A stretch of 38,885 nt of DNA from Pseudomonadota bacterium (lineage in GTDB: Bacteria; Desulfobacterota; JAPLJL01): assembly GCA_026388655.1 (NCBI GenBank), contig JAPLJI010000017.1, positions 1 through 38,885 on the forward strand, read 5' to 3'. Shown here piece after piece: positions 1-8,307 of the stretch; position 1 is the first letter of the stretch; each line of letters begins with the position of its first letter. Position numbers and translations under genes: made by a program. Under the pieces are notes generated by a model, which was not told where the DNA came from, did not search any database, and saw only the letters and a program-made list of their open reading frames with translations.

Positions 1-151
1 AGTTCCATGGTGTTTCCAAAAACAAGTTCCCTTTTTATCTCAAGGAAATGGAATTTAGATATAACAATCGGCATAGGAGCATTTTTGAAAAACTGGTAAA
101 ATTTGTCTGTAGTCCCGTGCCAAATCATTTATAATCACCTAAAATCGCCTC

Positions 152-235
152 AAACGGATTCAGACGGATTAAAGCGAATTCAAACGGATACATCATATCT
201 GTCTGCATCCGAATTTTTTCCGTTTGCATCCGTTT
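152..235. repeat. Imperfect long inverted repeat built of CGGAT/ATCCG words
   Basis: The left arm (about 152-190) carries repeated CGGAT words spaced about 12 bases apart; the right arm (about 197-235) carries the reverse-complement ATCCG words. The arms can fold into an imperfect stem of nearly 40 bases with a short loop around 191-196. It lies directly past the stop of the leftward membrane-protein gene and could slow or end its transcription, but there is no clean T-run terminator. The same word family recurs at 29862-29966. Bases 1-151 show nothing recognisable. Confidence 0.6.
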
Positions 236-240
236 CCTCA

Positions 241-1047
241 TTAGATCCCCCCTAGAGTGAGATTGGTGAGCGGGATATACTTCATCACGAAGGTCCCGTA
301 GATCCCGAAGAAGATCAAAATCCCCACCTCGAGCAGAAGCAGAATCCCGTAGAAGCGGAGCGTCGCCCAGGCCTGCCCGTAGCGCTTCTCCAGAACGGGA
401 AGTTTTTCGAAAACCAGGGCGAAGAGGAAAATCAGGAGAAACCAGCCGATGAAGTTGGAAAGCGGGATCGAGAAGATATTAATCTTGTCGGGGGAAAGCC
501 AGAACCACGATTTCCATTCCGGCGAGGTCTGGACCGGGTCGAGCCAGAGGTCCAGGTCCATCGCGATCAGGCCCCCGCAGATCGCCCGGGTCCAAAGGCC
601 GCGGTTTTTGAGGATGAGCGAGGAGATGTAAACGCAGGCATAGGCGATGAAATACCAGCCCAGGCAGGCCATAACCGGGGTCTCGACGAACCATAAGAAA
701 GCCCGGCTGAAATAGTAAGTCTCTTGGATCCCGCTGAAGCGCCCGGCCAGGATCCACATCGATTCTTCGAGCCCGGTGAAAACGAAGGAACCGGAAAGAA
801 AAACCGAGGCCTGCCAGAGGCCCATGTACTTGATGGAATGAACGAAGCAAAGATAGGAAAGCCCGATCGGGATCAGGTCCTGGGTGAAAAGCGAAGGGAA
901 GCTGTAAAAGGGAATGCCTTCGTGGGATGGAACGCTGAGCACCCCGGGAAAAAAGTGGTGGAGGATAGTGCTGGCGAGGATCAGGACTCCCAGGATCCCG
1001 AAGTTGATGGTAAGAAGCTGCTTTTCTTCCGGTTTGATTTTTCCCAT
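241..1047 (-). CDS. Carotenoid biosynthesis-like integral membrane protein (CruF/DUF422-type)
   Basis: A polytopic membrane protein of about 268 residues with seven or so hydrophobic segments. It resembles the carotenoid-biosynthesis membrane family (DUF422, which includes the hydratase CruF). Supporting features are an acidic GLEESMW motif in the first third, an ETPVMACLGW helix, a central MDLDLWLDPV motif and a late IPLSNFIGWF helix, in the order expected for this family. Members hydrate or otherwise modify the end of acyclic carotenoids, but no other carotenoid gene is present here, so the substrate is unknown. The start at 1047 (ATG, MGKIKPEEK) is preferred; a TTG at 1089 would add 14 residues and has no visible ribosome-binding site. 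It appears to be a single-gene unit, followed by an inverted repeat. Family assignment is moderately secure; the reaction is inferred. Confidence 0.62.
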   Translation of the reverse strand: MGKIKPEEKQLLTINFGILGVLILASTILHHFFPGVLSVPSHEGIPFYSFPSLFTQDLIPIGLSYLCFVHSIKYMGLWQASVFLSGSFVFTGLEESMWILAGRFSGIQETYYFSRAFLWFVETPVMACLGWYFIAYACVYISSLILKNRGLWTRAICGGLIAMDLDLWLDPVQTSPEWKSWFWLSPDKINIFSIPLSNFIGWFLLIFLFALVFEKLPVLEKRYGQAWATLRFYGILLLLEVGILIFFGIYGTFVMKYIPLTNLTLGGI

Positions 1048-1125
1048 GGTCGAGTTATCCCATTGTACCAACTCGGTCGATTTTTTCAAGGTAAAGAGAG
1101 TCAGCGCTGGGTTAGCCGCCGGTTA

Positions 1126-1223
1126 TTCCTGTCCCACCCCATGCGGGAGGAATCCGGAAGAATAAGGGGTTCCTGGATCCCTGCTGGAGTTTATCCCGCA
1201 CTCTGATGCGGGGCAGGAATGAC
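1126..1223. repeat. GTCATTCC/GGAAT-type inverted intergenic repeat (diverged copy)
   Basis: This stretch contains ATGCGGGAGGAATCC near its left end and GCGGGGCAGGAATGAC at its right end, with TTCCTGGATCCC in the middle. It is a diverged member of the 'GTCATTCCnGC...GCnGGAATCC' family seen in cleaner form at 31660-31726 and 32794-32891. Together with the hairpins at 1309-1351 and 1470-1525 it fills most of the 496-base gap between the carotenoid-like gene and apgM. No coding sequence was recognised in this gap. Confidence 0.5.
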
Positions 1224-1308
1224 GCCATAAAGAAGCAGGGCGGCCCTTCAGCCGCCTCGATTGAGCGCAACCTAAAGATTGCGGCTACCCAAGTTTGCTT
1301 GCCCTCTC

Positions 1309-1351
1309 CCCTTCGGCCTGTAAGCCCTACCCTCCGGCCTGTAAGCCCTAC
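1309..1351. repeat. Tandem GGCCTGTAAGCCCTAC repeat
   Basis: Two adjacent copies of a CGGCCTGTAAGCCCTAC unit, followed by a GGGCTGGAAGC duplication. The CCCTAC ends (GTAGGG on the other strand) relate it to the hairpin at 1470-1525, which has GTAAGCCCTAC in its loop. Confidence 0.6.
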
Positions 1352-1469
1352 GGGCTGGAAGCGGGGCTGGAAGCGAGAGCCGGAGGCTACATTCTGGTTA
1401 ATCTGGTTTTTTGGGTTTCTTTGGTTTAACCAGAAACCAGGAACTAGAGACCCGAAACTGTCTTTATAT

Positions 1470-1525
1470 ATTCCGCAATCCCTCCGGGCCGTAAGCCCTA
1501 CAGGGCCGGAGGCCGCATTCCGCAA
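1470..1525. repeat. REP-like hairpin downstream of apgM
   Basis: CCTCCGGGCC (1481-1490) pairs with GGGCCGGAGG (1503-1512) with one mismatch, around a loop reading GTAAGCCCTACA. Flanking ATTCCGCAAT words occur on both sides. It sits just past the apgM stop and may serve as a weak transcription end, but there is no T-run. Related hairpin sequence recurs at 4051-4107. Confidence 0.55.
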
Positions 1526-1543
1526 TCGTCAATCCGCAATTTG

Positions 1544-2764
1544 TTAGGCTCCGTACTTATCCATTCTTTTGGCGTTGGAGAGCAGGATCTTCATCAGGTC
1601 GCGGGAGGGGAACATGCCCAAAGCCCCGTGGACGGCCTCCTGCTCGGTCAGGCGCTGGGTCGAATCCCGGCACACGAACCTCGAGCAGACGAGGAGCGGC
1701 ACCGGATGCCAGCTGTGCGACTTGAGGAGGGCCGGGGTGGAATGATCACCCGTGACCGCCAGGACCGCCGGCATTTTCGCCGTGAGGATCGGGAGGATCC
1801 GGTCCACTTCCTCGATCACCTTGACCTTCCGGGCGAAGTCGCCGTCCTCCCCCGCCGAATCGGTGCCCTTGATATGGATGAAGAAGTAGTCGTACTTATC
1901 GTAATTCTCGATATAGGTCTTGAACTCGTCCTCGTATGACTCGCCGCTGACCTTTAAAATCTCCATCCCCACCAGGCGGGCCAGACCCTTATACATCGGA
2001 TAGGTGGCGATGGCCCCCGCCTTCACTTTGAAGCGCTCGGGAAAGAGCGGGATCGTTGGCGGGGTGGCCAGCCCCCGGAGAAGGATGGCGTTGGCCGGCG
2101 ACTCGTTTTTCAAAATCTCCTGGGTCTTCTTCAAAAAGGCATTGATCACCCGGGCGGCCTTCTCCGCCCCGGCCTTCGTGGCCCTGATCTCGGGGAGCGG
2201 GCTCCCCTCCCGGTGGGGATCGGCGTCGGAAAGCCCGTCGGCCAGTCCTTCACCCCGGAAGACCACCACGAACCGGTGCTCCTTGGCCGGGAAAATCTCC
2301 ACCTTTACGCCCTCGAAGACACCGATATTTTCCTGGAGCTTTTTACAGATTCCGATTGTTTTCTCCGTGGGGATCCGCCCCGCCCGCCGGTCGGTGATGA
2401 TGCCCTTCGCGTCCATCGTGGCGAAGTTGGCCCGGGCCGAGAGGCTTTGCGCGTTCAGGGCCACGCCGATCCCGAGGGCCTCGAGCACCCCGCGGCCGAT
2501 CTCGAGCTCAAGCGGGTCATACCCGAAAAGCCCGAGGTGGGCCGGCCCGCTCCCGGGGGTGATCCCGATGGCCACTGGGATAATTCGACCGAGCGCTCCC
2601 TCCCGGGCCAATCGATCGAGGTTGGGGGTTTTCGCCGCCTCCAGCGGGGTCTTCCCCCCAAAATCGGGGTGGGGGATGTCACCCAGCCCGTCGAAAACCA
2701 GGAGCACGATCTTCTCCCCTTCCGGGGCCTTCACCACGAGTTCATCTTCCGGGTATCTGTTCAT
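1544..2764 (-). CDS. apgM: Archaeal-type cofactor-independent phosphoglycerate mutase
   Basis: A 406-residue protein that interconverts 3- and 2-phosphoglycerate without 2,3-bisphosphoglycerate, in glycolysis and gluconeogenesis. It belongs to the alkaline-phosphatase superfamily, ApgM branch. The N-terminal metal-site motif VFDGLGD, the TPLEAAKTPNLD motif and PGSGPAHLGLFGYDP occupy the first 90 residues. The C-terminal metal-binding motifs HIKGTDSAGEDGD and TGDHSTPALLKSHSWHPVP lie between about residues 295 and 365. The length is normal. The ATG at 2764 follows a clear TAAGGAGGG ribosome-binding site. It is the last gene of the leftward rplU-to-apgM cluster, 202 bases after rsfS, so it may have its own promoter. 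The rlmH gene often found next to rsfS in this kind of cluster is not seen. Function is secure. Confidence 0.93.
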   Translation of the reverse strand: MNRYPEDELVVKAPEGEKIVLLVFDGLGDIPHPDFGGKTPLEAAKTPNLDRLAREGALGRIIPVAIGITPGSGPAHLGLFGYDPLELEIGRGVLEALGIGVALNAQSLSARANFATMDAKGIITDRRAGRIPTEKTIGICKKLQENIGVFEGVKVEIFPAKEHRFVVVFRGEGLADGLSDADPHREGSPLPEIRATKAGAEKAARVINAFLKKTQEILKNESPANAILLRGLATPPTIPLFPERFKVKAGAIATYPMYKGLARLVGMEILKVSGESYEDEFKTYIENYDKYDYFFIHIKGTDSAGEDGDFARKVKVIEEVDRILPILTAKMPAVLAVTGDHSTPALLKSHSWHPVPLLVCSRFVCRDSTQRLTEQEAVHGALGMFPSRDLMKILLSNAKRMDKYGA

Positions 2765-2966
2765 CTACGGCCCTCCTTAGATTTCCCCGTTGCCGCCATA
2801 CCCCAATCCGATAAAAATCATTGCCGATCAGGGATAGATCAACCGATAAAAGTCATCCAGATATATTTTGCATAACGTATCATAAGAAACCACCTCAATT
2901 CAAACGGAAAGAATGGCGATAATCCCAGCGGGAGCGATGAGAAAAAAGGGGGGGAGATTTATTTAA

Positions 2967-3332
2967 TCAGGAGTCTTTCAGGAAATTCTCGGCGTCGTAG
3001 AGGGGGGCGCTGATCCAGAGGCTTTCCAGACGGTAATAGTTGCGGGTTTCGGGGGTGAAAATATGAATAATGGCTGCGCCGTAATCCATGAGGATCCACT
3101 CTCCCCCCCGCTTGCCTTCCACCCCCAGGGGACGGAAACCCGCCTCTTTCAGGTTCTCCAGGATGGCTTCCTGGATGGCCTCCACCTGCCGATTGGTCCG
3201 CCCGCTCGCGATGATGAAGTAATCGGCGATGTCCGTGAGTTCCCTGACCTCCAGGACCACCGGGTCCAGGCCCTGTTTTTCCACGATCGCTTCCACGCTC
3301 TTCCGGGCGATTTGCCGAGAAATGTCTTTCAT
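2967..3332 (-). CDS. rsfS: Ribosomal silencing factor RsfS (Iojap family)
   Basis: A 121-residue protein of the Iojap/RsfS family, which binds ribosomal protein L14 on the large subunit and blocks subunit joining under nutrient limitation. The diagnostic core is present: DIADYFIIASGRTNRQVEAI around residues 34-53 and GGEWILMDYGAAIIHIF around 76-92, followed by YYRLESLW. The length is typical. The ATG at 3332 has a GGAGG about ten bases upstream. It lies 23 bases downstream of nadD in the same direction, a linkage seen in many bacteria, and is almost certainly cotranscribed with it. Confidence 0.93.
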   Translation of the reverse strand: MKDISRQIARKSVEAIVEKQGLDPVVLEVRELTDIADYFIIASGRTNRQVEAIQEAILENLKEAGFRPLGVEGKRGGEWILMDYGAAIIHIFTPETRNYYRLESLWISAPLYDAENFLKDS

Positions 3333-3355
3333 CTTAATCCGTCCTCCATGTTCCT

Positions 3356-4171
3356 TTATATTGGGTTTTGAGCTTTGGATTTTGGATTTTCATATAGTCC
3401 TTTTTCCTGGATATATTCCTCCACCTCCGGGGGGAGGAGGTAACGAATCGACTGGCCGGCGCGCGCCAGGCCGCGGATCTGAGTAGAGGAAACCTCGGAA
3501 CCGGTGATCGGCAGGATAAAAATCCTCTTGCTCGGATCGGCCAGGTCCCGCAATGAGCGGGAAAACAGCGGCTTGAGCTTCGGGGGGCAGCTGATCCGGC
3601 TGCCCCCAGGGAGTCCGGGCCGGGTCACCACCACCACCCGGCAGAGCTGGAGCAGGCGCCGGTATTCCTTCCAGGTTTCGATCTCCCGGAAGGAATCCAT
3701 TCCCATGAGGTAGAAAATTTCGACGCTGACCCGGGAAAGAAAATATTCCACGGTCTGGACCGTGTAGGAAGGTTTTTCCAGGCAGGTGATTTCGACTTCG
3801 GAAACGGAAAAGTAAACGTTGCCGGCCACCGCCCTTTCCACCATCTCGAGCCGGTGATTGGGATCGGAAAGGGGTTCCCGGAGCTTGTGCGGAGGCAGGG
3901 CGGCGGGAATGAATATCACCTGGTCGAGGGGAAGCTTAAGGCGAGCCTCCTCCGCCGCCCGGAGGTGGCCGTAATGAATCGGGTCGAAGGTCCCTCCAAA
4001 AAGCCCGACCCGTTTTTTCTTCGAATGTTGAGGATCGGGATTTCGGATTTCGGCCTCCGGCCCGAGAGGGCCTCCGGCCCGGAGGGATTGCGGATTGCGG
4101 AATTTAGGCAATTGACTTCGAACTTCAGACTTTGAGCTTGGATTTTCCCATTTTGGATTTTTACCTTTCAT
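3356..4171 (-). CDS. nadD: Nicotinate-nucleotide adenylyltransferase NadD, with an odd N-terminal extension
   Basis: NadD joins nicotinate mononucleotide to AMP in NAD synthesis. The nucleotidyltransferase signature GGTFDPIHYGHL starts near residue 59, and the C-terminal motif GSEVSSTQIR near residue 225 is the usual SSTxIR element. The family core is about 200-215 residues, but the open frame has about 53 extra N-terminal residues. These residues are encoded by sequence resembling the intergenic repeats of this window (GGCCTCCGGCCC and GCGGATTGCGG words). No ATG or GTG lies between the first ATG at 4171 and the conserved core; a TTG lies inside the extension. The ATG at 4171 has a GGAGG about 11 bases upstream, so the extension may be translated, or translation may begin at an unusual codon nearer the core. 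Function is secure; the start is not. Confidence 0.88.
   Translation of the reverse strand: MKGKNPKWENPSSKSEVRSQLPKFRNPQSLRAGGPLGPEAEIRNPDPQHSKKKRVGLFGGTFDPIHYGHLRAAEEARLKLPLDQVIFIPAALPPHKLREPLSDPNHRLEMVERAVAGNVYFSVSEVEITCLEKPSYTVQTVEYFLSRVSVEIFYLMGMDSFREIETWKEYRRLLQLCRVVVVTRPGLPGGSRISCPPKLKPLFSRSLRDLADPSKRIFILPITGSEVSSTQIRGLARAGQSIRYLLPPEVEEYIQEKGLYENPKSKAQNPI
4051..4107. repeat. GGCCTCCGG direct repeat inside the nadD 5' extension
   Basis: GGCCTCCGG occurs twice (about 4053 and 4070), separated by CCCGAGAG, and is followed by GGATTGCGGATTGCGG. This resembles the spacer repeats at 1309-1351 and 1470-1525 but lies within the open frame of nadD. Confidence 0.5.
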
Positions 4172-4247
4172 TTTGAACTTTGCCCCTCCGGGGTCCTTGT
4201 CCTGAGACCCCGCTCGGGGTCGTAGGAAGCTTTGGATTTTGGATTTT

Positions 4248-5504
4248 CTATTCTCGGATCTGTCCCTCCCCCAGGGCGAAAAATTTCTGGGTGGTGAGTT
4301 CCCTTAATCCCATCGGTCCGAAGGCGTGCAACTTGGTCGTGCTGATCCCGATCTCCGCCCCCAGGCCGAGCTCGCCCCCATCGTTGAACCGGGTGCTCGC
4401 GTTGACCAGCACCAGCGAACTCTGCACCTCGCTGATGAAACGGCGGGCCTCATCGTAATCCCGGGTGATGATCGCCTCGGTGTGCGCGGAGCCGTATTTT
4501 TCAATGTGTTCAATCGCCGGGCCGACGCCGCCCACCACCCGGATGGCCAGGATCAGGTCCAGGTATTCGGCGTACCAGTCCTCCTCGGTGGCTTTCTTGA
4601 TCCGCGGGACATGCTTCCGGGTTTCCGGACAGCCGCGGAGTTCCACCCTGGCTTCCTCGAGTTTCTTCGCCATCCGGGGCAGAAAGGCCGCCGCCGCCTT
4701 CCGGTCCACCAGCAGGGTCTCTAAGGCGTTGCAAACCCCCGGGCGCTGGACCTTGGCGTTGAGGATAACCTTCTCGGCCAAGTCGAGGTCCGCGCTCCCG
4801 GCCACGTAAATGTGGCAGACGCCCTTGTAATGCTTGATCACCGGGATGCGGGAGCGCTCGACCACGTAGCGGATCAGGCCCTCGCCGCCCCGGGGGATCA
4901 CCAGGTCAATGTAGTCTTCCAGTTTGAGAAGCTCGCCGATCAGCTCACGCTCGGTCCAGGGAACGATCGAGACGGCGGCCGGCGGGAGGTCCACCGCATC
5001 CAGCGCGGACTGCAAAACCCGGGCGATGGCCAGGTTGGAATTGATCGCCTCCGAGCCCCCCCGGAGAATCGCCGCGTTCCCGGATTTCAGCGTGAGCCCC
5101 GCGGCGTCGGAGGTGACGTTGGGACGGGCCTCGTAGACGATGCAGATCACCCCCAGCGGGATCCGCATCCGCCCCACCCTCAACCCGTTCGGGCGGCTCC
5201 AGACCTCGGGGATCTCCCCCACCGGGTCGGGAAGCGCGGCCACCGCCCGGAGCCCGGAGGCCATCTCGGCAATCCGCTTCTCGTTGAGCTTGAGCCGGTC
5301 GAGCATCGCCCCGGAAAGGCCGTGGTCGGCGATCTGGCCGAGATCCTTCCGGTTCGCGGCCAGGATCTTCCGGGTTTCCTTTTCCAGCCCCTCCGCCATT
5401 TTCAAGAGGGCCCGGTTTTTCCGATTGGTGTCGGTCCGGGCCAGTTGCCGGCTCGCCTCCCGGGCCCCGGCCGCAATCTTCAATAAATCATTTTTTCTAT
5501 TCAT
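4248..5504 (-). CDS. proA: Gamma-glutamyl phosphate reductase
   Basis: A 418-residue cytoplasmic enzyme of the aldehyde-dehydrogenase superfamily. It reduces gamma-glutamyl phosphate to glutamate semialdehyde with NADPH, the second step of proline synthesis. Family features are IPLGVICIVYEARPNVT near residue 115, GNAAILRGGSEAINSN near 140, the catalytic cysteine in QRPGVCNALETLL near 255, the SAHTEAI motif near 340, and NASTRFNDGGELGLGAEIGI near 370. The length is normal. The ATG at 5504 has only a weak upstream GGGG. It follows proB in the same direction with a 254-base gap filled with short-word repeats. Function is secure. Confidence 0.96.
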   Translation of the reverse strand: MNRKNDLLKIAAGAREASRQLARTDTNRKNRALLKMAEGLEKETRKILAANRKDLGQIADHGLSGAMLDRLKLNEKRIAEMASGLRAVAALPDPVGEIPEVWSRPNGLRVGRMRIPLGVICIVYEARPNVTSDAAGLTLKSGNAAILRGGSEAINSNLAIARVLQSALDAVDLPPAAVSIVPWTERELIGELLKLEDYIDLVIPRGGEGLIRYVVERSRIPVIKHYKGVCHIYVAGSADLDLAEKVILNAKVQRPGVCNALETLLVDRKAAAAFLPRMAKKLEEARVELRGCPETRKHVPRIKKATEEDWYAEYLDLILAIRVVGGVGPAIEHIEKYGSAHTEAIITRDYDEARRFISEVQSSLVLVNASTRFNDGGELGLGAEIGISTTKLHAFGPMGLRELTTQKFFALGEGQIRE

Positions 5505-5552
5505 TGCCTACCCCGTTAATTAAGCCGCCTTAGCCATTCCTCCGGCCGGAAC

Positions 5553-5758
5553 TCCCAAGGTCAAAATCCCAATGACAAATAAAATCCCAAATCCCAATTC
5601 CCAACGTTTGCCAGAAATCTGTTATCTTCCCCCGATTGCTTCTTTGTTTTTAAGCTTTAAGCTTGATTTGACCTCTTGATTTTTTCATTTATATTTTGCC
5701 ATTTGGAAATTGGTCATTGGGATTTAATTGGGATTTTGGATTTGGTCATTGGAATTTT
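5553..5758. repeat. Degenerate short-word repeats between proB and proA
   Basis: The spacer is made of degenerate direct and inverted copies of words such as CAAAATCCCAAT, CCCAAATCCC and TTGGGATTT. Very similar words appear at 3360-3400 and 4125-4250. No gene or clear signal is seen. The proBA pair is probably still one transcript. Confidence 0.5.
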
Positions 5759-6847
5759 TCAGATTATCACCAGATCATCCCGGTGGATCACCTCGTCGCG
5801 GTATTTGTATCCCAGGATCCGTTCGATGTCCTGGGTATTATGTCCGCCGATTTTTTTCACTTCCTCCGAGTCGTAAGCCGTGAGGCCCCGCGCGAACTCC
5901 TGGCGCTTCTCGTTCAGGATCCGGATCGAACTCCCGATCTGGAACCTGCCCTCCACCCCGACGATCCCGGAGGGCAGCAGGCTCTTCCCCTTTTCCCGGA
6001 TGGCGGTCTCGGCGCCCTGGTCGACTACAATGGCTCCCGCCGGTTTCAGGTTGTAGGCGATCCAGGACTTCCGTCCCTGCAATCGCCGGGACTGGGGCGG
6101 GCAGAAAGTCCCCATCGTTTCCCCGGCCATGACTTTTTGGAGGGTCCTGGGTTTCAAACCGTTGGCGATCACCACCGGAACCCCGAAGCGGGTGGCCCGG
6201 GTCGCGGCCTCAATCTTGCTCTTGATCCCCCCGGTGCCGAGGGGATTGGCCTTCCCCAGCCCGGCGAGCCGGGCTTTCTCCTCTCCCAGGAGGAGAACCG
6301 GAACCAGGCGGGCATCCTTATTTTTCCGGGGATCGGCCGAAAAGAGCCCATCGATATCCGAGAGGATGACCAGGAAGTCGGCCTTGACCAGGTTGGTCAG
6401 ATGGGCGGCGAGATTGTCGTTGTCCCCGAACTTGATCTCCTCCACCGCCACGGTGTCGTTCTCGTTCACGATCGGAAGCACCTTGAGCCGGAGCAGGGTC
6501 TGCACCGCCGCCCGGGCGTTCAGGAACCGGGTCCGGTCGGCCAGGTCCGCGTGGGTCAGGAGGATCTGGGCCACCCGGATTTTGTGCCGGGCGAAGGCCT
6601 CGATGTACAAATTCATCACCTGGACCTGCCCCACCGCCGCCGCCGCCTGTTTCTCCGGGATGGTGCGGGGGCGTCCCTTGAGCCGGAGTTTCCCGGTCCC
6701 GGAAGCGATGGCCCCCGAGGTGACCAGGATGACCTCCCGCCCGGATTTGCGGACCCGGGCGATGTCGTCGGCGAGCCCGAAGACGATCTTCCGGCTCAGG
6801 TTCCGCGTCCCGGCGGTCAGGGCGCTCGAACCGATCTTCACCACCAC
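5759..6847 (-). CDS. proB: Glutamate 5-kinase with C-terminal PUA domain
   Basis: Glutamate 5-kinase phosphorylates the gamma-carboxyl of glutamate, the first and usually proline-inhibited step of proline synthesis. The N-terminal amino-acid-kinase domain shows VVKIGSSALT, LVTSGAIASG near residue 45, NENDTVAVEEIKFGDNDNLAA near 135-155 and LSDIDGLF near 170. The last 90 residues form a PUA domain (GAIVVDQGAETAI, LLPSGIVGVEG). The length, 362 residues, fits the long ProB class. Three GTG codons in a row open the frame at 6847. Homologues usually have about ten residues before VVKIG, and the frame stays open upstream to 6917 without ATG or GTG, so a rarer upstream start is possible. It lies 96 bases after the obg frame. 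Confidence 0.95.
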   Translation of the reverse strand: MVVKIGSSALTAGTRNLSRKIVFGLADDIARVRKSGREVILVTSGAIASGTGKLRLKGRPRTIPEKQAAAAVGQVQVMNLYIEAFARHKIRVAQILLTHADLADRTRFLNARAAVQTLLRLKVLPIVNENDTVAVEEIKFGDNDNLAAHLTNLVKADFLVILSDIDGLFSADPRKNKDARLVPVLLLGEEKARLAGLGKANPLGTGGIKSKIEAATRATRFGVPVVIANGLKPRTLQKVMAGETMGTFCPPQSRRLQGRKSWIAYNLKPAGAIVVDQGAETAIREKGKSLLPSGIVGVEGRFQIGSSIRILNEKRQEFARGLTAYDSEEVKKIGGHNTQDIERILGYKYRDEVIHRDDLVII

Positions 6848-6943
6848 CCGCCGGGATTTCCGGACCAGGCTTTTCCTCTCGCGTTCAAGGAGATTTGATA
6901 TCGGAATTTCCCGTATTTAACCTTTGAACCTTAAACTGTAAAC

Positions 6944-7126
6944 CTAATCACGCAACTCCGTACTATCTTTTTTAACCATATTTAATAGATAAACCGACAA
7001 CTCTTCTATCCCTTCCCCGGTCAGGGCCGAAATCGGAAAGGTCTTGACCTTCTTCCTTTTCAAGGCTTTTTCCACCGCGGCCTTTTTCCCCCGGCCCTCT
7101 TCGAGATCGATCTTGTTCAGGGCCAC
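6944..7126 (-). CDS. obg: Obg GTPase, C-terminal fragment after a frameshift
   Basis: This 60-residue frame carries the rest of the Obg G domain. It starts with the G4 motif NKIDL, which reads guanine, and continues through the G5-like [12 protein letters not shown] motif to a normal-looking C-terminus. It overlaps the N-terminal part in another frame. Upstream in this frame the codons read [14 protein letters not shown], which is what Obg proteins have just before G4, so the break lies near 7135-7165. It is not an independent gene; the GTG at 7126 is inside the domain. See the N-terminal part (7117-7941). Confidence 0.85.
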   Translation of the reverse strand: MALNKIDLEEGRGKKAAVEKALKRKKVKTFPISALTGEGIEELSVYLLNMVKKDSTELRD

Positions 7127-7941
7127 GAACCGGGGTTTTTCCGGGAGGCCCTTTCCCCGAGCAGCACCTGGTAATCATCCGCCGGGTCCGGGCTGGAAAG
7201 GTCCAGGATCAGGAGGAGGATCCGGGTCCGCTCGAGATGCTTCAAAAAGCGGATCCCCAGCCCCTCGCCCCGATGCGCTCCCTCGATCAGCCCCGGGATG
7301 TCCGCGATCACGTAGTTGACCAGGCGGTCCGGGGACTCGGCCACCCCCAGGTTGGGCGAAAGCGTGGTGAAGGGATAGTCGGCGATCTTGGGATGGGCGC
7401 TCGTAAGTTTCGAGATAAAAGTGGACTTGCCGGCGTTGGGCAGTCCGACGAGTCCCACGTCGGCCAGGAGCTTGAGCTCGAGGAAGAGGTTTTTCTCCTC
7501 GCCGGGCGCGCCGGTCTCCGCCCGGCGGGGCGCCTGGTCGGTGGAGGTAGCGAAGTGGGAATTGCCGCGTCCGCCCTTTCCACCCCGGGCGGCGATATAC
7601 CGCTCGCCGTGGCGGTCGAGGTCGCGGAGGAGTTCGCCGGTCTCGGCGTCGCGGATAATCGTTCCGGCCGGAACCGGGACTGTCACGTCCCGGCCATCCC
7701 GCCCGGCCTGCTTTTTGCCTTTTCCCGTGATTCCGGACTGGGCTTTGAATTGTTGACGGAAGTGAAAATCGTAGAGGCTGGAAACCTGCGAATCAGCCTG
7801 GATGATTATATCTCCCCCTTTTCCACCATCCCCGCCGTCCGGCCCGCCGCGGGGAACGTATTTCTCCCGGCGAAAGCTGACGCAGCCATTTCCACCCGAG
7901 CCCGAGATGACCCGGATCCTGGCCTCGTCAATAAATCTCAC
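7117..7941 (-). CDS. obg: Obg/CgtA ribosome-associated GTPase, N-terminal part (frameshifted)
   Basis: Obg is a large-subunit-associated GTPase involved in ribosome maturation and stress control, normally essential. This part holds the glycine-rich Obg fold (residues about 1-158, with [13 protein letters not shown] and [14 protein letters not shown]) and the first half of the G domain: G1 GLPNAGKST near residue 167, the switch region TTLSPNLG and G3 [12 protein letters not shown] near 214. After DYQVLLGE the frame runs into a short unrelated tail and stops, while the G4 motif continues in another frame (6944-7126). The downstream frame is displaced as if 3k+1 bases were lost. The GTG start at 7941 overlaps the rpmA stop by four bases (GTGA), indicating translational coupling. 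A sequencing or assembly error is the simplest explanation; a true pseudogene is less likely for this gene. Confidence 0.9.
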   Translation of the reverse strand: MRFIDEARIRVISGSGGNGCVSFRREKYVPRGGPDGGDGGKGGDIIIQADSQVSSLYDFHFRQQFKAQSGITGKGKKQAGRDGRDVTVPVPAGTIIRDAETGELLRDLDRHGERYIAARGGKGGRGNSHFATSTDQAPRRAETGAPGEEKNLFLELKLLADVGLVGLPNAGKSTFISKLTSAHPKIADYPFTTLSPNLGVAESPDRLVNYVIADIPGLIEGAHRGEGLGIRFLKHLERTRILLLILDLSSPDPADDYQVLLGERASRKNPGSWP

Positions 7942-8198
7942 CCGCCGGCTTCGGGGAAAATGCTGACCCGCGTTCGACCACCGCTTTTTTCGTAAACCAC
8001 CTTGCCGGGGATCCGGGCGAAGAGGGTGAAATCACTGCCCATCCCGACGTTCAGGCCCGGACGAATCCGGGAGCCGACTTGGCGGACCAGGATCGAGCCG
8101 GCGGTGACCACCTGGCTCCCGTATACCTTCACGCCCCGGCGTTGCCCGTGGCTGTCGCGCCCGTTTTGGCTGGAACCCTGTCCTTTTTTATGCGCCAT
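7938..8198 (-). CDS. rpmA: 50S ribosomal protein L27
   Basis: An 86-residue L27. It begins [16 protein letters not shown] and continues with the conserved [19 protein letters not shown] and [17 protein letters not shown]27 lies near the peptidyl-transferase centre, and its N-terminal tail reaches the tRNA ends. The tail here lacks the cleavable leader found in Firmicutes. The start follows a strong AGGAGGTGA site. It sits 109 bases after rplU and overlaps obg by four bases. Confidence 0.97.
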   Translation of the reverse strand: MAHKKGQGSSQNGRDSHGQRRGVKVYGSQVVTAGSILVRQVGSRIRPGLNVGMGSDFTLFARIPGKVVYEKSGGRTRVSIFPEAGG

Positions 8199-8307
8199 AA
8201 ATCACCTCCTGATCTCCTGATCCAAAAATCCCAATCACTATTTGGTTCCCTATTTATTAATTCTTTTCAACTCGAAACCAGAAACCCGAGACTCGAAACT
8301 GCTTTTT

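Noticed and set aside
1090-1543. Small coding genes in the gap before apgM
   Set aside because: The open frames here consist of repeat-derived sequence in both directions with no ribosome-binding sites or conserved motifs.
5696-6898. Long rightward open frame (about 400 codons) opposite proB
   Set aside because: It mirrors proB exactly, has Pro/Arg/Gly-rich low-complexity content and no family motif. It is an artefact of GC-rich codon use on the other strand.
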